From positions 1 to 36,422 of the forward strand of contig CAJQPN010000047.1 in assembly GCA_905480195.1 (NCBI GenBank): DNA of 36,422 bases, given 5' to 3'. How positions within the stretch are numbered: position 1 is the first letter of the stretch; every line of letters begins with the position of its first letter. The notes below the pieces were generated by a model that was not told the DNA's origin, made no database searches, and saw only the letters and a list, made by a program, of their open reading frames with translations. The DNA is from an uncultured Acidimicrobiales bacterium (GTDB lineage Bacteria > Actinomycetota > Acidimicrobiia > Acidimicrobiales > Aldehydirespiratoraceae). Of the stretch, positions 6,765 through 14,932 are shown one piece after another. The position numbers and the translations under genes were made by a program.

Positions 6765-7817
6765 TCAACCTTGGAGCGCAGGCAGCTTGAGGAGTAGAGC
6801 CTGGAGCGCTAGCGCCTCGTTCGGGTTCCGCTTGAGCGACTCATGAGTGGCTCGGATATGGCTGGCTGCACCGAGCACACCGGCACGTTCGTCACCGCCG
6901 ATGATCGCCTCGCGGTAACGACCGGCAAGGGTCGAGAGGCCAAAGCGCAACTCATCGGTTCTCAGCTGGCGGAGCTCGCGGCGCTGCCGAGCTTCGAGAT
7001 CTCTGCGTCCGCTCCCTCGCATGCCGAGCTGTTCCTCGCGCTCGTCGAGGCTCGCGAGCTCGGCCCGATGACGCTCGCCCGTACCAGCTGACTCACTCGC
7101 CTCGTCGATCAGTGCTCGCAGTTCTTCGACGACGACCGCAACGGCAGCACCGGTCCCATCGAGTCGGCTCGGGGCGCCCCACCAAGCGTCGCGTCGCGTC
7201 GCAAGCCGCTCATCTTTCGTGAGATCGCGCGCCCGCTGCACACTCCCACCGGCTGCCGCCGCAACGACGGCGGCTCGTTCGCTGTCGACGAGGCCATCGG
7301 AGACGAGTGACTCCGCGATCGCATCCGCAGCAACCGGCGGAAAGTCGACCCGGGTGCAACGGCTCTCGATGGTCACATGCTCGGGTGCCACCTCTTCTGC
7401 CAGCAACACAAAGATCGTCGTTTCGGGTGGCTCCTCGATCGTCTTCAACAACGATGCCGCCGCAGCAGGTGTGGCGGTGTGGAAACGGTTGACGACCAGC
7501 ACCTTTCGCTTTCCCTCGACCGGTGACCGACTGGCCTGAATGATCAGCGGCTCGGCTTCCTCATCGCGTCGCAAATTGTTGCCGGTTGGGTCGAGGATAT
7601 GGACGTCGGCGTGGCCTTCCGAGACGGCGAGGCGGCGGTGGCGCTCCGCTCCTTCAGGATCGGCCGCGGCAAGCAACTCCCCGGCGAACACGAGTGCAGC
7701 TTGACGCTTCCCAGCGCCCGCAGGCCCCACGAAAAGGTACGCATGCACTGGCGTGTCGACGGCAGCCTGTAATCGCCTCACTGCCTCCGACTGACCGATG
7801 ACCCGGTCCCAGCTCAT
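6765..7817 (-). CDS. holB: DNA polymerase III delta' subunit (clamp loader)
   Basis: The 350 residues start MSWDRVIGQSEAVRRLQ, the classic AAA+ clamp-loader N-terminus, followed by HAYLFVGPAGAGKRQAAL. This is a P-loop in which the usual Thr/Ser after Lys is Arg, so the ATPase site is probably weakened, as in other delta' subunits. Further on are LLKTIEEPPETTIFVLLAEE (sensor 1 region) and SRCTRVDFPPVAAD. The role is loading of the beta sliding clamp during replication. ATG 7817 is chosen because its ATGA overlap with the tmk stop (7814) is a standard coupling, and tmk-holB is a common actinobacterial pair. The extra N-terminus from 7904 is Arg-rich and lies inside tmk. Confidence 0.93.
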   Translation of the reverse strand: MSWDRVIGQSEAVRRLQAAVDTPVHAYLFVGPAGAGKRQAALVFAGELLAAADPEGAERHRRLAVSEGHADVHILDPTGNNLRRDEEAEPLIIQASRSPVEGKRKVLVVNRFHTATPAAAASLLKTIEEPPETTIFVLLAEEVAPEHVTIESRCTRVDFPPVAADAIAESLVSDGLVDSERAAVVAAAAGGSVQRARDLTKDERLATRRDAWWGAPSRLDGTGAAVAVVVEELRALIDEASESAGTGERHRAELASLDEREEQLGMRGSGRRDLEARQRRELRQLRTDELRFGLSTLAGRYREAIIGGDERAGVLGAASHIRATHESLKRNPNEALALQALLLKLPALQG

Positions 7818-8422
7818 CGATTCGCTTCCAACCACACATCGACGGCGGCATCGACTCGGGCAGCCACATCGTCGACCGCGCCGCCGGCGTCGACGACGAC
7901 CCAACGATCAGGGTCGGCGGCCGCCATCTCGAGATAGCCCTCACGAACCCTCGTGTGGAACGCGGCACCAGCGCCCTCAATGCGGTCGATCTCGCCGCCG
8001 AGGCGTTGCCGGGCGACTTGGAGGTCCACGTCGAGGAGTACGGTGAGATCGGGCTCGAGCCCGTGCGTCGCCCACTGCATCATCTGAATCAGTTCGTCAC
8101 GATCGAGCCCACGGCCGTACCCCTGGTACGCGGTGGTCGAGGCAGTAAACCGGTCGGTGATGATCATCTCGCCTCTGGAAAGTGCGGGGGCGACGATCTC
8201 GGCCACGTGTTGGGCCTTGTCGGCGATGACGAGCAACGCCTCGGCCCGGTCGTCGAGCATCTCGTGCGACGGATCAAGCAGGATCGATCGGATGGCGCCC
8301 CCGATCTCCGTTGCGCCGAACTGAAAGGTCAGCTCCACGCCGAGACGTTCTGCGAGCCGACGCGCCTGCGTCGACTTGCCGGACGCATCAGCACCTTCGA
8401 ATGCGATCAGACGTCCGATCAC
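7814..8422 (-). CDS. tmk: Thymidylate kinase (dTMP kinase)
   Basis: The 202-residue enzyme phosphorylates dTMP to dTDP. FEGADASGKSTQARRLAERL is the P-loop (residues 9-18), ITDRFTASTTAYQGYGRGLD holds the DRF/Y motif and the dTMP-binding Tyr/Gln region, and VLLDVDLQVARQR is the adenine-side strand. The length is normal. The start is GTG at 8422, sharing a GTGA overlap with the stop of the upstream MFS gene. The stop overlaps the ATG of holB. MFS, tmk and holB therefore form one coupled run. Confidence 0.94.
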   Translation of the reverse strand: MIGRLIAFEGADASGKSTQARRLAERLGVELTFQFGATEIGGAIRSILLDPSHEMLDDRAEALLVIADKAQHVAEIVAPALSRGEMIITDRFTASTTAYQGYGRGLDRDELIQMMQWATHGLEPDLTVLLDVDLQVARQRLGGEIDRIEGAGAAFHTRVREGYLEMAAADPDRWVVVDAGGAVDDVAARVDAAVDVWLEANR

Positions 8423-9864
8423 CGGTCGACCTCGTCTTCATCGGGTGCGGCAAAACCGGAAACGAACGAACCCGAACCAGCCCGAAGACTCCACATGGCC
8501 AGTACTCCCGCCAAGAAGATGATTACCGAGCTCAACCACATCGTGAGCCGCACCCCGGGCACGAAGACCGAAACTCCAGCGAACTCGGCTATTCGATCGT
8601 CCCACAACGAGTTAGACAACCCGTCGAGCAGCTCGGAGAGCACGGGGGCCACTGCGAGCGCCAGCAGAACACAGAAACGAACCAAGACCAACAGCGCCGA
8701 GAAGATCCGTCCGCGCAACTCGTCGTCGACGTTCTCGTGCAGCAGTGTGAACCCGACCACATAGATCGGGCCGGCAGCGAAACCGACGACTGCGATCATC
8801 GGCACCACGATCGACAGCACAGACGAAGACGATGCGACAAAAAGCCCGATGCCGGCGGCAGCGAGGGCGAGGGGGAACACGCGGGCACGGTTGATCTGGT
8901 TCTGGGTGACTGAGGCAGCGACCACACCCAAGGCCATGCCGGTGCCGAGCGCAAACAGCACAAGATTGAAGTCGGCGCCGTCACCCGAGATCACTTCATC
9001 GACGAAGATCGCGCCCAGCGGAACGATCATGCCGCCACCGATCACGCCGGTGGCGAGACCCACATTGACCGCCCGAACGATTGGGTTGACTGCGATGAAC
9101 TGCCAGCCCTCGCGCAGTTCACGGATCGCGCCACCAAGATCCCACGAACCTCGCTCACCAGACCGTCGCTCTTCGCGGCTCCGTCTCGGCCACCGTATTC
9201 GCCAAATGATGACCGCAGTCAGCAGGAATGAAAGGCCATCGACATAGAAGGCGAGACCTTCCTCGTTGAGATGCCAGGTATTGACCCAACCTTCGTCACT
9301 GAACTGCTCGGACAGCTTTGCGAGCAATGCAGCGATGCCGGCCGCCACGGGGAACATTCCGTATGCCGCAGCGACGTTGAGCGAGTTGGCCGTGGTGAGC
9401 TTCTCGCGAGGAACGAGGTTGGGAACCACAGCTTCTTTCGCCGGTGACCACAGCATCGTGAAGATCTCGAGGACGAACGACGCGATGACAAGCCCGATGA
9501 GCGTGTCGACGAACGGCAAGGCGAACAACACGAGCGCGCGGCCAACATCGCAGACCAGCATGACCTTTTTGCGGTCGAGTCGATCGACGATCACACCGGC
9601 CGCGGTTACGAGGAAGAATCCTGGCGCGATGCGAACCCCGAGAACGAGCGCAATGGCTGTTCCCTCCGAACCGTCGCTGATCCGCTCTGCGAGCGAGATG
9701 ATTGCGATCAAGCCAAGCCAATCGCCGGTCGCCGAGACGACCTGCGCAATCCAGAGCTTGAAGAACTCGCGCGACCCGAAAATTGCCTCGATCCGGTTGC
9801 TCCACTTCGTGGTTCCGACTGCGTCCTGCAGTCGATCCGCGCTGTTGGAAGCCGGTCGATTCAC
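8419..9864 (-). CDS. Major facilitator superfamily transporter (EntS-like efflux type)
   Basis: The 481 residues contain about 12 hydrophobic segments. The first helix is preceded by FKLWIAQVVSATGDWLG, a motif characteristic of the MFS_3/EntS-like exporter branch, and RLDRKKVMLVCDVGRALVLF is the loop 2-3 basic motif. WSPAKEAVVPNLVPREKLTT is another family hallmark. The N-terminal about 30 residues are polar. Substrates of this branch vary widely (drugs, siderophores) and none is indicated. The protein is in the cytoplasmic membrane. topA ends upstream with 57 bases between, and tmk overlaps downstream, so the gene sits between replication genes by operon structure rather than evident function. 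Confidence 0.9.
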   Translation of the reverse strand: MNRPASNSADRLQDAVGTTKWSNRIEAIFGSREFFKLWIAQVVSATGDWLGLIAIISLAERISDGSEGTAIALVLGVRIAPGFFLVTAAGVIVDRLDRKKVMLVCDVGRALVLFALPFVDTLIGLVIASFVLEIFTMLWSPAKEAVVPNLVPREKLTTANSLNVAAAYGMFPVAAGIAALLAKLSEQFSDEGWVNTWHLNEEGLAFYVDGLSFLLTAVIIWRIRWPRRSREERRSGERGSWDLGGAIRELREGWQFIAVNPIVRAVNVGLATGVIGGGMIVPLGAIFVDEVISGDGADFNLVLFALGTGMALGVVAASVTQNQINRARVFPLALAAAGIGLFVASSSSVLSIVVPMIAVVGFAAGPIYVVGFTLLHENVDDELRGRIFSALLVLVRFCVLLALAVAPVLSELLDGLSNSLWDDRIAEFAGVSVFVPGVRLTMWLSSVIIFLAGVLAMWSLRAGSGSFVSGFAAPDEDEVDR

Positions 9865-9921
9865 GGGATTGAGACTAGGCGGTCACACACCACGCAAGCT
9901 GACCGGCAACCCAACACGCGC

Positions 9922-12669
9922 TTAGAAGTCGTCTGGCTCGACGGTGACCGACACTGTTGCCGTCTTCTTCTTGGCAGCCTTCTTCTTCGATGCCTTCTTG
10001 GTCTTCTTGGCAGCCTTCTTCTTGGCAGCCTTCTTCTTCGCCGGGCCCTTGACTCGCCGGTCAGCGAGCAACTCGGCGGCCCGTTCGACTGTCAACTCCT
10101 CGACGGTATCGCCCTTGCGGAGCGAGGCATTGAACTCTCCATCGGTGACGTACGGGCCGAAACGGCCATCCTTGACAATCATCGGCTTGCCGGTCTCGGG
10201 GTCGGCACCCATGTCGCGCAACGGGGGCTTGGGCGCAGCCTGGCCGCGTCGGCGTTTCGGCTGGGCGAGAATCGCCAAGCACTCCTCGAGTGTGACAGTC
10301 AGCAGTTGCTCCTCGTGGTCGAGGCTTCGACTGTCGGAACCTTTCGCGAGATACGGACCGTACCGACCGTTCTGGACGGTGATGACCTCGCCGTCGTCTG
10401 GGTCAGCGCCCACGGTGCGCGGGAGCGACAACAACTGCAACGCGTCTTCCAGCGTCACCCGTTCAAGGGTCATCGTCTGGAAGAGCGAGGCGGTGGGCGG
10501 CTTCTCACCAACGTCTTCCCATTCCTCGAACGTACCGACCTGCACGTACGGGCCGAACCGGCCCGCCTTCGCATAGATGGGCATCTGATGCTCGGGGTGC
10601 TCACCAAGGACACGGCCTTCCTTGGGAATGGCGAGGTACTCCATCGCCTTCTCGAGGCTGAGTTCGTCCGGCGCGATGTCGTCGGGGATCGAGGCCGTCT
10701 CGTTGTCGTCGGCGTTCTCGCTATCGCCCTTCTGAACGTACGGACCGTAGCGCCCGACGCGAGCGACAACCGGCTCGCCGTCGTCGGACATTCCCAAGGG
10801 GATCGTGTTCACCATCCGAGCATCGATGTCGGGGAGGCGGGTCGACACCTTCTCCTTGAGACCGGGCTCGCCACCTTCGCCCTCGCCGAAGTAGAAGCGA
10901 CTCAGCCACGGCTCAGCTTCCTCGGTACCGTTTGCGATGCGATCGAGGTCGTCTTCCATACGCGCCGTGAAGGCGTAGTCGATGAGGTTCGGGAAGTGGC
11001 CCTCCATGACGTTTACGACGGAGAAGGCCGTGAACGACGGAACCAGCGCAGAGCCCTTTTTCCAGACGTACCCGCGATCCTGGATGGTCCCGATGATCGA
11101 GGCATACGTCGACGGACGACCGACTCCGAGCTCCTCGAGCCGCTTCACCAGCGAAGCTTCGGTGTAGCGAGCAGGCGGCGACGTGGTGTGACCCTCGACT
11201 TCGAGCGGGCCGGCGGCTCGGGCAGCATCACCCTCGGCCAACGGTGGCAACCGACGCTCATCTGCGTCTTCTTCGGCGTTGCGATCCTGGACCCGGCTCT
11301 CCTCGTAGATCTCACGGAAACCGGTGTGAGCGATGACAGTTCCTGAGGCCGAGAACTCGACATCGGTGCCTGAGGCGCCCGAGGCACCGAGCCGAAGCGT
11401 TACCGTCTCACCGGTGCAGTCGGTCATCTGCGAGGCCACCGTTCGCTGCCAGATCAACTCGTAGGCGCGGGCCTCGGACTGGGGCACTTCCTTGGCGACA
11501 TCGCCAGGAAGTCGAAAGGCATCACCCGCGGGGCGGATCGCCTCATGGGCTTCTTGGGCGTTCTTCGACTTCGTGGCGTAGTGGCGCGGCGCGTCGGGCA
11601 GAAAGGTCTTGCCGTAACGCTCGGAGATCATCGACCGGGCAGCCTGTATCGCCGTGTCCGACAGCGTGGTGCTGTCCGTACGCATGTAGGTGATGTAGCC
11701 CTTTTCATACAAACCTTGAGCCGCTCGCATGGCCATCGCAGACGACATGCCGAGCTTGCGACCCGCTTCCTGCTGGAAGGTCGATGTGATGAACGGCGCA
11801 GCGGGACGTCGTCGATATGGCTTGGTTTCACGGGAACGGATCTCGTACGGCGCCCCGTCGAGATCGGAACTGAGCGCCCGCGCCCCCGCTTCGTCGAGCA
11901 CCGTGACATCGTTGCGAGCGAGCTGACCGTCGTCGCCGAAGTCGCGACCACTGGCGAGGCGGACACCATCGATCGCAACGAGTGCAGCATCGAACTCACG
12001 TTGATCGTCACCCTGCACAGCAGCGAAGGTGCCCTTCACGTCCCAGTAGCTCGCCTCGATGAACGCCATACGTTCGCGTTCCCGCTCGACGACGATCCGA
12101 GTCCCGACACTTTGCACACGGCCCGCTGACAGTTGGGGCATGACCTTCTTCCAAAGCACCGGGCTGACCTCGTAGCCATACAACCGGTCGAGGATCCGAC
12201 GAGCTTCCTGGGCATCGACCATCTTTCGGTCGAGTTCACGCGGCGACGCAAGGGCCGCTTGGATCGCTTTCTCGGTCACCTCGTGGAACACCATTCGCTT
12301 GACCGGCACGGTCGGGTTGAGCACCTCGATGAGATGCCAGGCGATGGCCTCACCCTCTCGGTCTTCATCGGTCGCAAGGTAGAGCTCGTCGGCGTCCTTC
12401 AGCAGTGACTTCAGCAGCCGGATGTGATCCTTCTTGTCGTGGTTCTCGACGTAGAGCGGCTTGAAACCATTGTCAACATCGATACCCGTGCGGGCCCACG
12501 ACTCACCCTTGTAGGCCTTTGGCACATCTGCAGCATTGCGAGGAAGGTCGCGAATGTGACCGATCGATGACTCGACCGTGAACCCCGAACCCAGATACTC
12601 CTGGATCTTCTTCGCCTTGGCTGGACTCTCGACAATGACCAGCGCATGACCTCCGGTAGGGGTACTCAC
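9922..12669 (-). CDS. topA: DNA topoisomerase I (type IA) with lysine-rich C-terminal tail
   Basis: This 915-residue enzyme relaxes negative supercoils. The Toprim domain begins ALVIVESPAKAKKIQEYLG (residue 9) and has DEDREGE at about 101-107, the acidic metal-binding triad. The catalytic tyrosine is Y328 in ITYMRTDST. After the core come repeated C-terminal elements (VARVGRYGPYVQKG, YAKAGRFGPYVQVG, VQNGRYGPYLAKGSD, VKDGRFGPYVTDGEFNASL), four copies of the topo I C-terminal repeat and no zinc-finger cysteines, as in actinobacteria. The last about 40 residues are a Lys/Ala-rich AKKKAAKK-type tail that aids processivity in actinobacterial homologues. The start is GTG at 12669, overlapping the nhaA stop. 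Confidence 0.96.
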   Translation of the reverse strand: MSTPTGGHALVIVESPAKAKKIQEYLGSGFTVESSIGHIRDLPRNAADVPKAYKGESWARTGIDVDNGFKPLYVENHDKKDHIRLLKSLLKDADELYLATDEDREGEAIAWHLIEVLNPTVPVKRMVFHEVTEKAIQAALASPRELDRKMVDAQEARRILDRLYGYEVSPVLWKKVMPQLSAGRVQSVGTRIVVERERERMAFIEASYWDVKGTFAAVQGDDQREFDAALVAIDGVRLASGRDFGDDGQLARNDVTVLDEAGARALSSDLDGAPYEIRSRETKPYRRRPAAPFITSTFQQEAGRKLGMSSAMAMRAAQGLYEKGYITYMRTDSTTLSDTAIQAARSMISERYGKTFLPDAPRHYATKSKNAQEAHEAIRPAGDAFRLPGDVAKEVPQSEARAYELIWQRTVASQMTDCTGETVTLRLGASGASGTDVEFSASGTVIAHTGFREIYEESRVQDRNAEEDADERRLPPLAEGDAARAAGPLEVEGHTTSPPARYTEASLVKRLEELGVGRPSTYASIIGTIQDRGYVWKKGSALVPSFTAFSVVNVMEGHFPNLIDYAFTARMEDDLDRIANGTEEAEPWLSRFYFGEGEGGEPGLKEKVSTRLPDIDARMVNTIPLGMSDDGEPVVARVGRYGPYVQKGDSENADDNETASIPDDIAPDELSLEKAMEYLAIPKEGRVLGEHPEHQMPIYAKAGRFGPYVQVGTFEEWEDVGEKPPTASLFQTMTLERVTLEDALQLLSLPRTVGADPDDGEVITVQNGRYGPYLAKGSDSRSLDHEEQLLTVTLEECLAILAQPKRRRGQAAPKPPLRDMGADPETGKPMIVKDGRFGPYVTDGEFNASLRKGDTVEELTVERAAELLADRRVKGPAKKKAAKKKAAKKTKKASKKKAAKKKTATVSVTVEPDDF

Positions 12670-14039
12670 GATGCAGCTCCCACGTCTTCCATCTCGATCT
12701 CGATGACCTCGTTCGCTCGGCTCAGCACCAGCACGCCGATGATCGCGGCGAGGATCGATGCCACAAGGATGCCGAGTTTGGCTTCCTCAACGAGCGATGG
12801 GTCGTCGAACGCAAGGTTGGTGATGAAGAGTGACACGGTAAAGCCGATGCCAGCGATCGCGGCGAGCCCCACGACGTGGGTCATGGTTGCGCCGCGCGGA
12901 AGCGACGAGATTCCCGACCTCACGGCCGCCCAGGTGAAGACGCTCACACCGACGAGCTTTCCCAACACGAGACCGGCGACCACACCGATCGTCACATCGC
13001 TGGTCGCAGCGTCTGTGATGGAATCACCGCTGATCTCGATGCCTGCGTTGGCCAGGGCGAAGACCGGGATGATGAGGAACGAACTGAACGGATGCAGCAG
13101 ATCTTCGAGGCGATCGGCAACCGATAGACGTTCGCGAATCTCGAAGGTGGCCCGTCGCACCACCGACGCACTCGCCCGCCCCGAGATCGCAGCACCGATG
13201 TGGGGGTCTTCTCCCTCATCCTCGTCACGATCACTGTGCGAACGCAACGGGCGCGCAGGCGTAATGAGGCCGAGCACGACACCCGCGATCGTGGCGTGGA
13301 TGCCGGACTCGAAGACGGCCAGCCACAGAAAGCCACCGACGAAGACATAGGCCGGGATGTACCAGACACGCGCCGTACGCATCAGCACGACAATCATCGT
13401 GATACCGACCGCCACAAGCAGCCAATCAGTCGACAGATCGTCGGTGTAGAAGATCGCGATCACTGCGATAGCACCGATGTCATCGACGATAGCGAGGGTC
13501 AACAGGAAGACTTTCATTGCGCTCGGCACCTTGTTGCCGAGCAGAGCGACGACGCCGACTGCGAACGCAATATCGGTGGCCATTGGGATACCCCAACCTT
13601 GGGCACCTGCACCACCGGCGTTGAAGAGAACAAAGAAAAGCGCAGGCACGACCATGCCCCCGACCGCAGCGATCGCAGGCAGCGCTGCTGCACGAGGATC
13701 ACGGAGTTCACCAGCCACGAGCTCTCGTTTGATCTCGAGCCCCACGACGAAGAAGAAGATCGCCATCAGGGCATCGTTGACCCAGTGCTCGATCGATTCG
13801 TCGAGTGTCAAGACATCGCCGAACTGGACCGTGATGTGGGTGTGGAGGAGATCGAAGTAGGACTCGCTCCACGGTGAGTTCGCCCACACGAGGGCGATGA
13901 ACGTGGCGCCTATCAACAAGACGCCACTGGCCGCCTCAATGGCGAGGAAGTTCCGGACCGGTCGGCCGACGCGACGCGCCAACCGGCGCTCGCCGCCTAA
14001 CCACGTCAGCGGTGAAGGTTCGAGGTTCTCTCCAGCCAT
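12666..14039 (-). CDS. nhaA: Na+/H+ antiporter NhaA
   Basis: The 457-residue membrane protein has the NhaA hallmarks: NDALMAIFFFVVGLEIKREL, GWGIPMATDIAFAVGVVALLG (the TDIAFA element) and FLLTLAIVDDIGAIAVIAIFYT, which contains the two adjacent aspartates of the ion-binding site. VFALANAGIEI and GIGFTVSLFITNLAF complete the pattern. It exchanges cytoplasmic Na+ for external H+. An acidic loop (residues about 260-280, SHSDRDEDEGEDPHIG) interrupts the central region and the C-terminus is EIEMEDVG-rich. It follows the HATPase gene by 24 bases and overlaps topA. Confidence 0.95.
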   Translation of the reverse strand: MAGENLEPSPLTWLGGERRLARRVGRPVRNFLAIEAASGVLLIGATFIALVWANSPWSESYFDLLHTHITVQFGDVLTLDESIEHWVNDALMAIFFFVVGLEIKRELVAGELRDPRAAALPAIAAVGGMVVPALFFVLFNAGGAGAQGWGIPMATDIAFAVGVVALLGNKVPSAMKVFLLTLAIVDDIGAIAVIAIFYTDDLSTDWLLVAVGITMIVVLMRTARVWYIPAYVFVGGFLWLAVFESGIHATIAGVVLGLITPARPLRSHSDRDEDEGEDPHIGAAISGRASASVVRRATFEIRERLSVADRLEDLLHPFSSFLIIPVFALANAGIEISGDSITDAATSDVTIGVVAGLVLGKLVGVSVFTWAAVRSGISSLPRGATMTHVVGLAAIAGIGFTVSLFITNLAFDDPSLVEEAKLGILVASILAAIIGVLVLSRANEVIEIEMEDVGAAS

Positions 14040-14063
14040 ATCGGGCCTGAACCTAGCGGGACG

Positions 14064-14519
14064 TCACCCGGAGTTCCGACGCCTCGACGAGTACACCGTG
14101 AGTTTGACGTCGGTCCCGTGACCGTCGGTGGTGATCGAAGCGTCGTCGGCCAGCAGGCGCATCAGGTGCACACCGAGGCCAGATTCATGGAGTAGCCGGT
14201 CGGGGTGATCGGGCTCAGGAAGCATCGGAATGTCCTCAGGTTCGAATCCCGGCCCCTCGTCGTGGATGAGCACCGTTACCTCGTCGTCGGCGAGCCGAAC
14301 CTCGACCCGAATCCGGGCGTCGGAAGTGCCGCGGTTCTGGGCATCGATTGCGTTGGTGGTCGCCTCGGACACGGCAAGTTTCAGATCCTCGATCCGCTCG
14401 TTCGACAGGTTGGGTTCGAGTTCGGCAGCCGCTGCGATTACCACCCGAACAAACGATACGAAGTCGGCGCGCGCCGGGATCTCGAGCACGATCGTGCCCG
14501 GCAAGAACATGTCGCTCAT
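14064..14519 (-). CDS. HATPase_c anti-sigma kinase-like ATP-binding protein (RsbW/SpoIIAB family)
   Basis: The 151 residues show a GHKL ATP-binding fold: the N box EDLKLAVSEATTNAIDAQNRG (Glu52, Asn56), G1 box VLIHDEGPGFEPEDIP and G2 box LLHESGLGVHLMRLLADD. The size and lack of a sensor domain fit the RsbW group of anti-sigma serine kinases. ATG 14519 begins MSDMFLPGTIVLEIPA, and its ATGA overlap with the STAS gene stop supports it; the extra N-terminus to 14594 is low complexity and lies inside the STAS frame. The adjacent STAS protein is its probable partner. The target sigma factor is not in this cluster. Confidence 0.9.
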   Translation of the reverse strand: MSDMFLPGTIVLEIPARADFVSFVRVVIAAAAELEPNLSNERIEDLKLAVSEATTNAIDAQNRGTSDARIRVEVRLADDEVTVLIHDEGPGFEPEDIPMLPEPDHPDRLLHESGLGVHLMRLLADDASITTDGHGTDVKLTVYSSRRRNSG

Positions 14520-14869
14520 GAACTCGCATCCCCGGTGAACGCCACCGCAGCTCGAACATCGCGATGGAGGGTGAAGACGCGGTCGAGATCGCACAGTTCG
14601 AACACTCGCCGCACCCGCGGCTCCGTGACGACCAACTGGAGATCACCGTCGAGCAGCCGTACCCGCTTGAGCGCGCCAATGAGCACGCCGAGACCAAACG
14701 AGTCGACGAAGTCGACTCCCGTCAGATCGAAGACGAGGTGGTGCAAGCCGTCGGATACCGCGTGCATCACGTGTTGTCGGAGTTCGGGTGCGCCCACGAC
14801 ATCGAGTTCGCCAGCCACGGTGAGCACCAGCCACTGACCATCTCGGTGAGCGTGGGCGACGATGTCCAT
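14516..14869 (-). CDS. STAS-domain anti-anti-sigma factor antagonist
   Basis: The 117 residues form a single STAS domain: WLVLTVAGELDVVGAPELRQ (first strand and helix), HHLVFDLTGVDFVDSFGLGV with Ser57, the conserved serine phosphorylated by RsbW-like kinases, and LVVTEPRVRRVFELCDLDRV. In its unphosphorylated state such a protein sequesters the kinase-type anti-sigma factor. The next gene encodes exactly such a kinase. ATG 14869 is chosen for the shortest complete domain; in-frame ATGs at 14893 and 14926 are possible. None has a strong Shine-Dalgarno. The gene is divergent from the helicase with 63 bases between, which must hold promoters for both. Confidence 0.85.
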   Translation of the reverse strand: MDIVAHAHRDGQWLVLTVAGELDVVGAPELRQHVMHAVSDGLHHLVFDLTGVDFVDSFGLGVLIGALKRVRLLDGDLQLVVTEPRVRRVFELCDLDRVFTLHRDVRAAVAFTGDASS

Positions 14870-14932
14870 TCTTTGCACGGTATCGGACCACATCCATGTG
14901 ATTCGGTCACCGTGGGGCCGTAACATCGGGCC

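Noticed and set aside
9960-10040. Tandem GAAGGCTTC-like repeats near the 3' end of topA
   Set aside because: They encode the lysine/alanine tail of topoisomerase I and need no other explanation.
10306-11346. Long open frame on the plus strand inside topA
   Set aside because: Antisense shadow of the topoisomerase; no domain, and the topA frame is continuous and complete.
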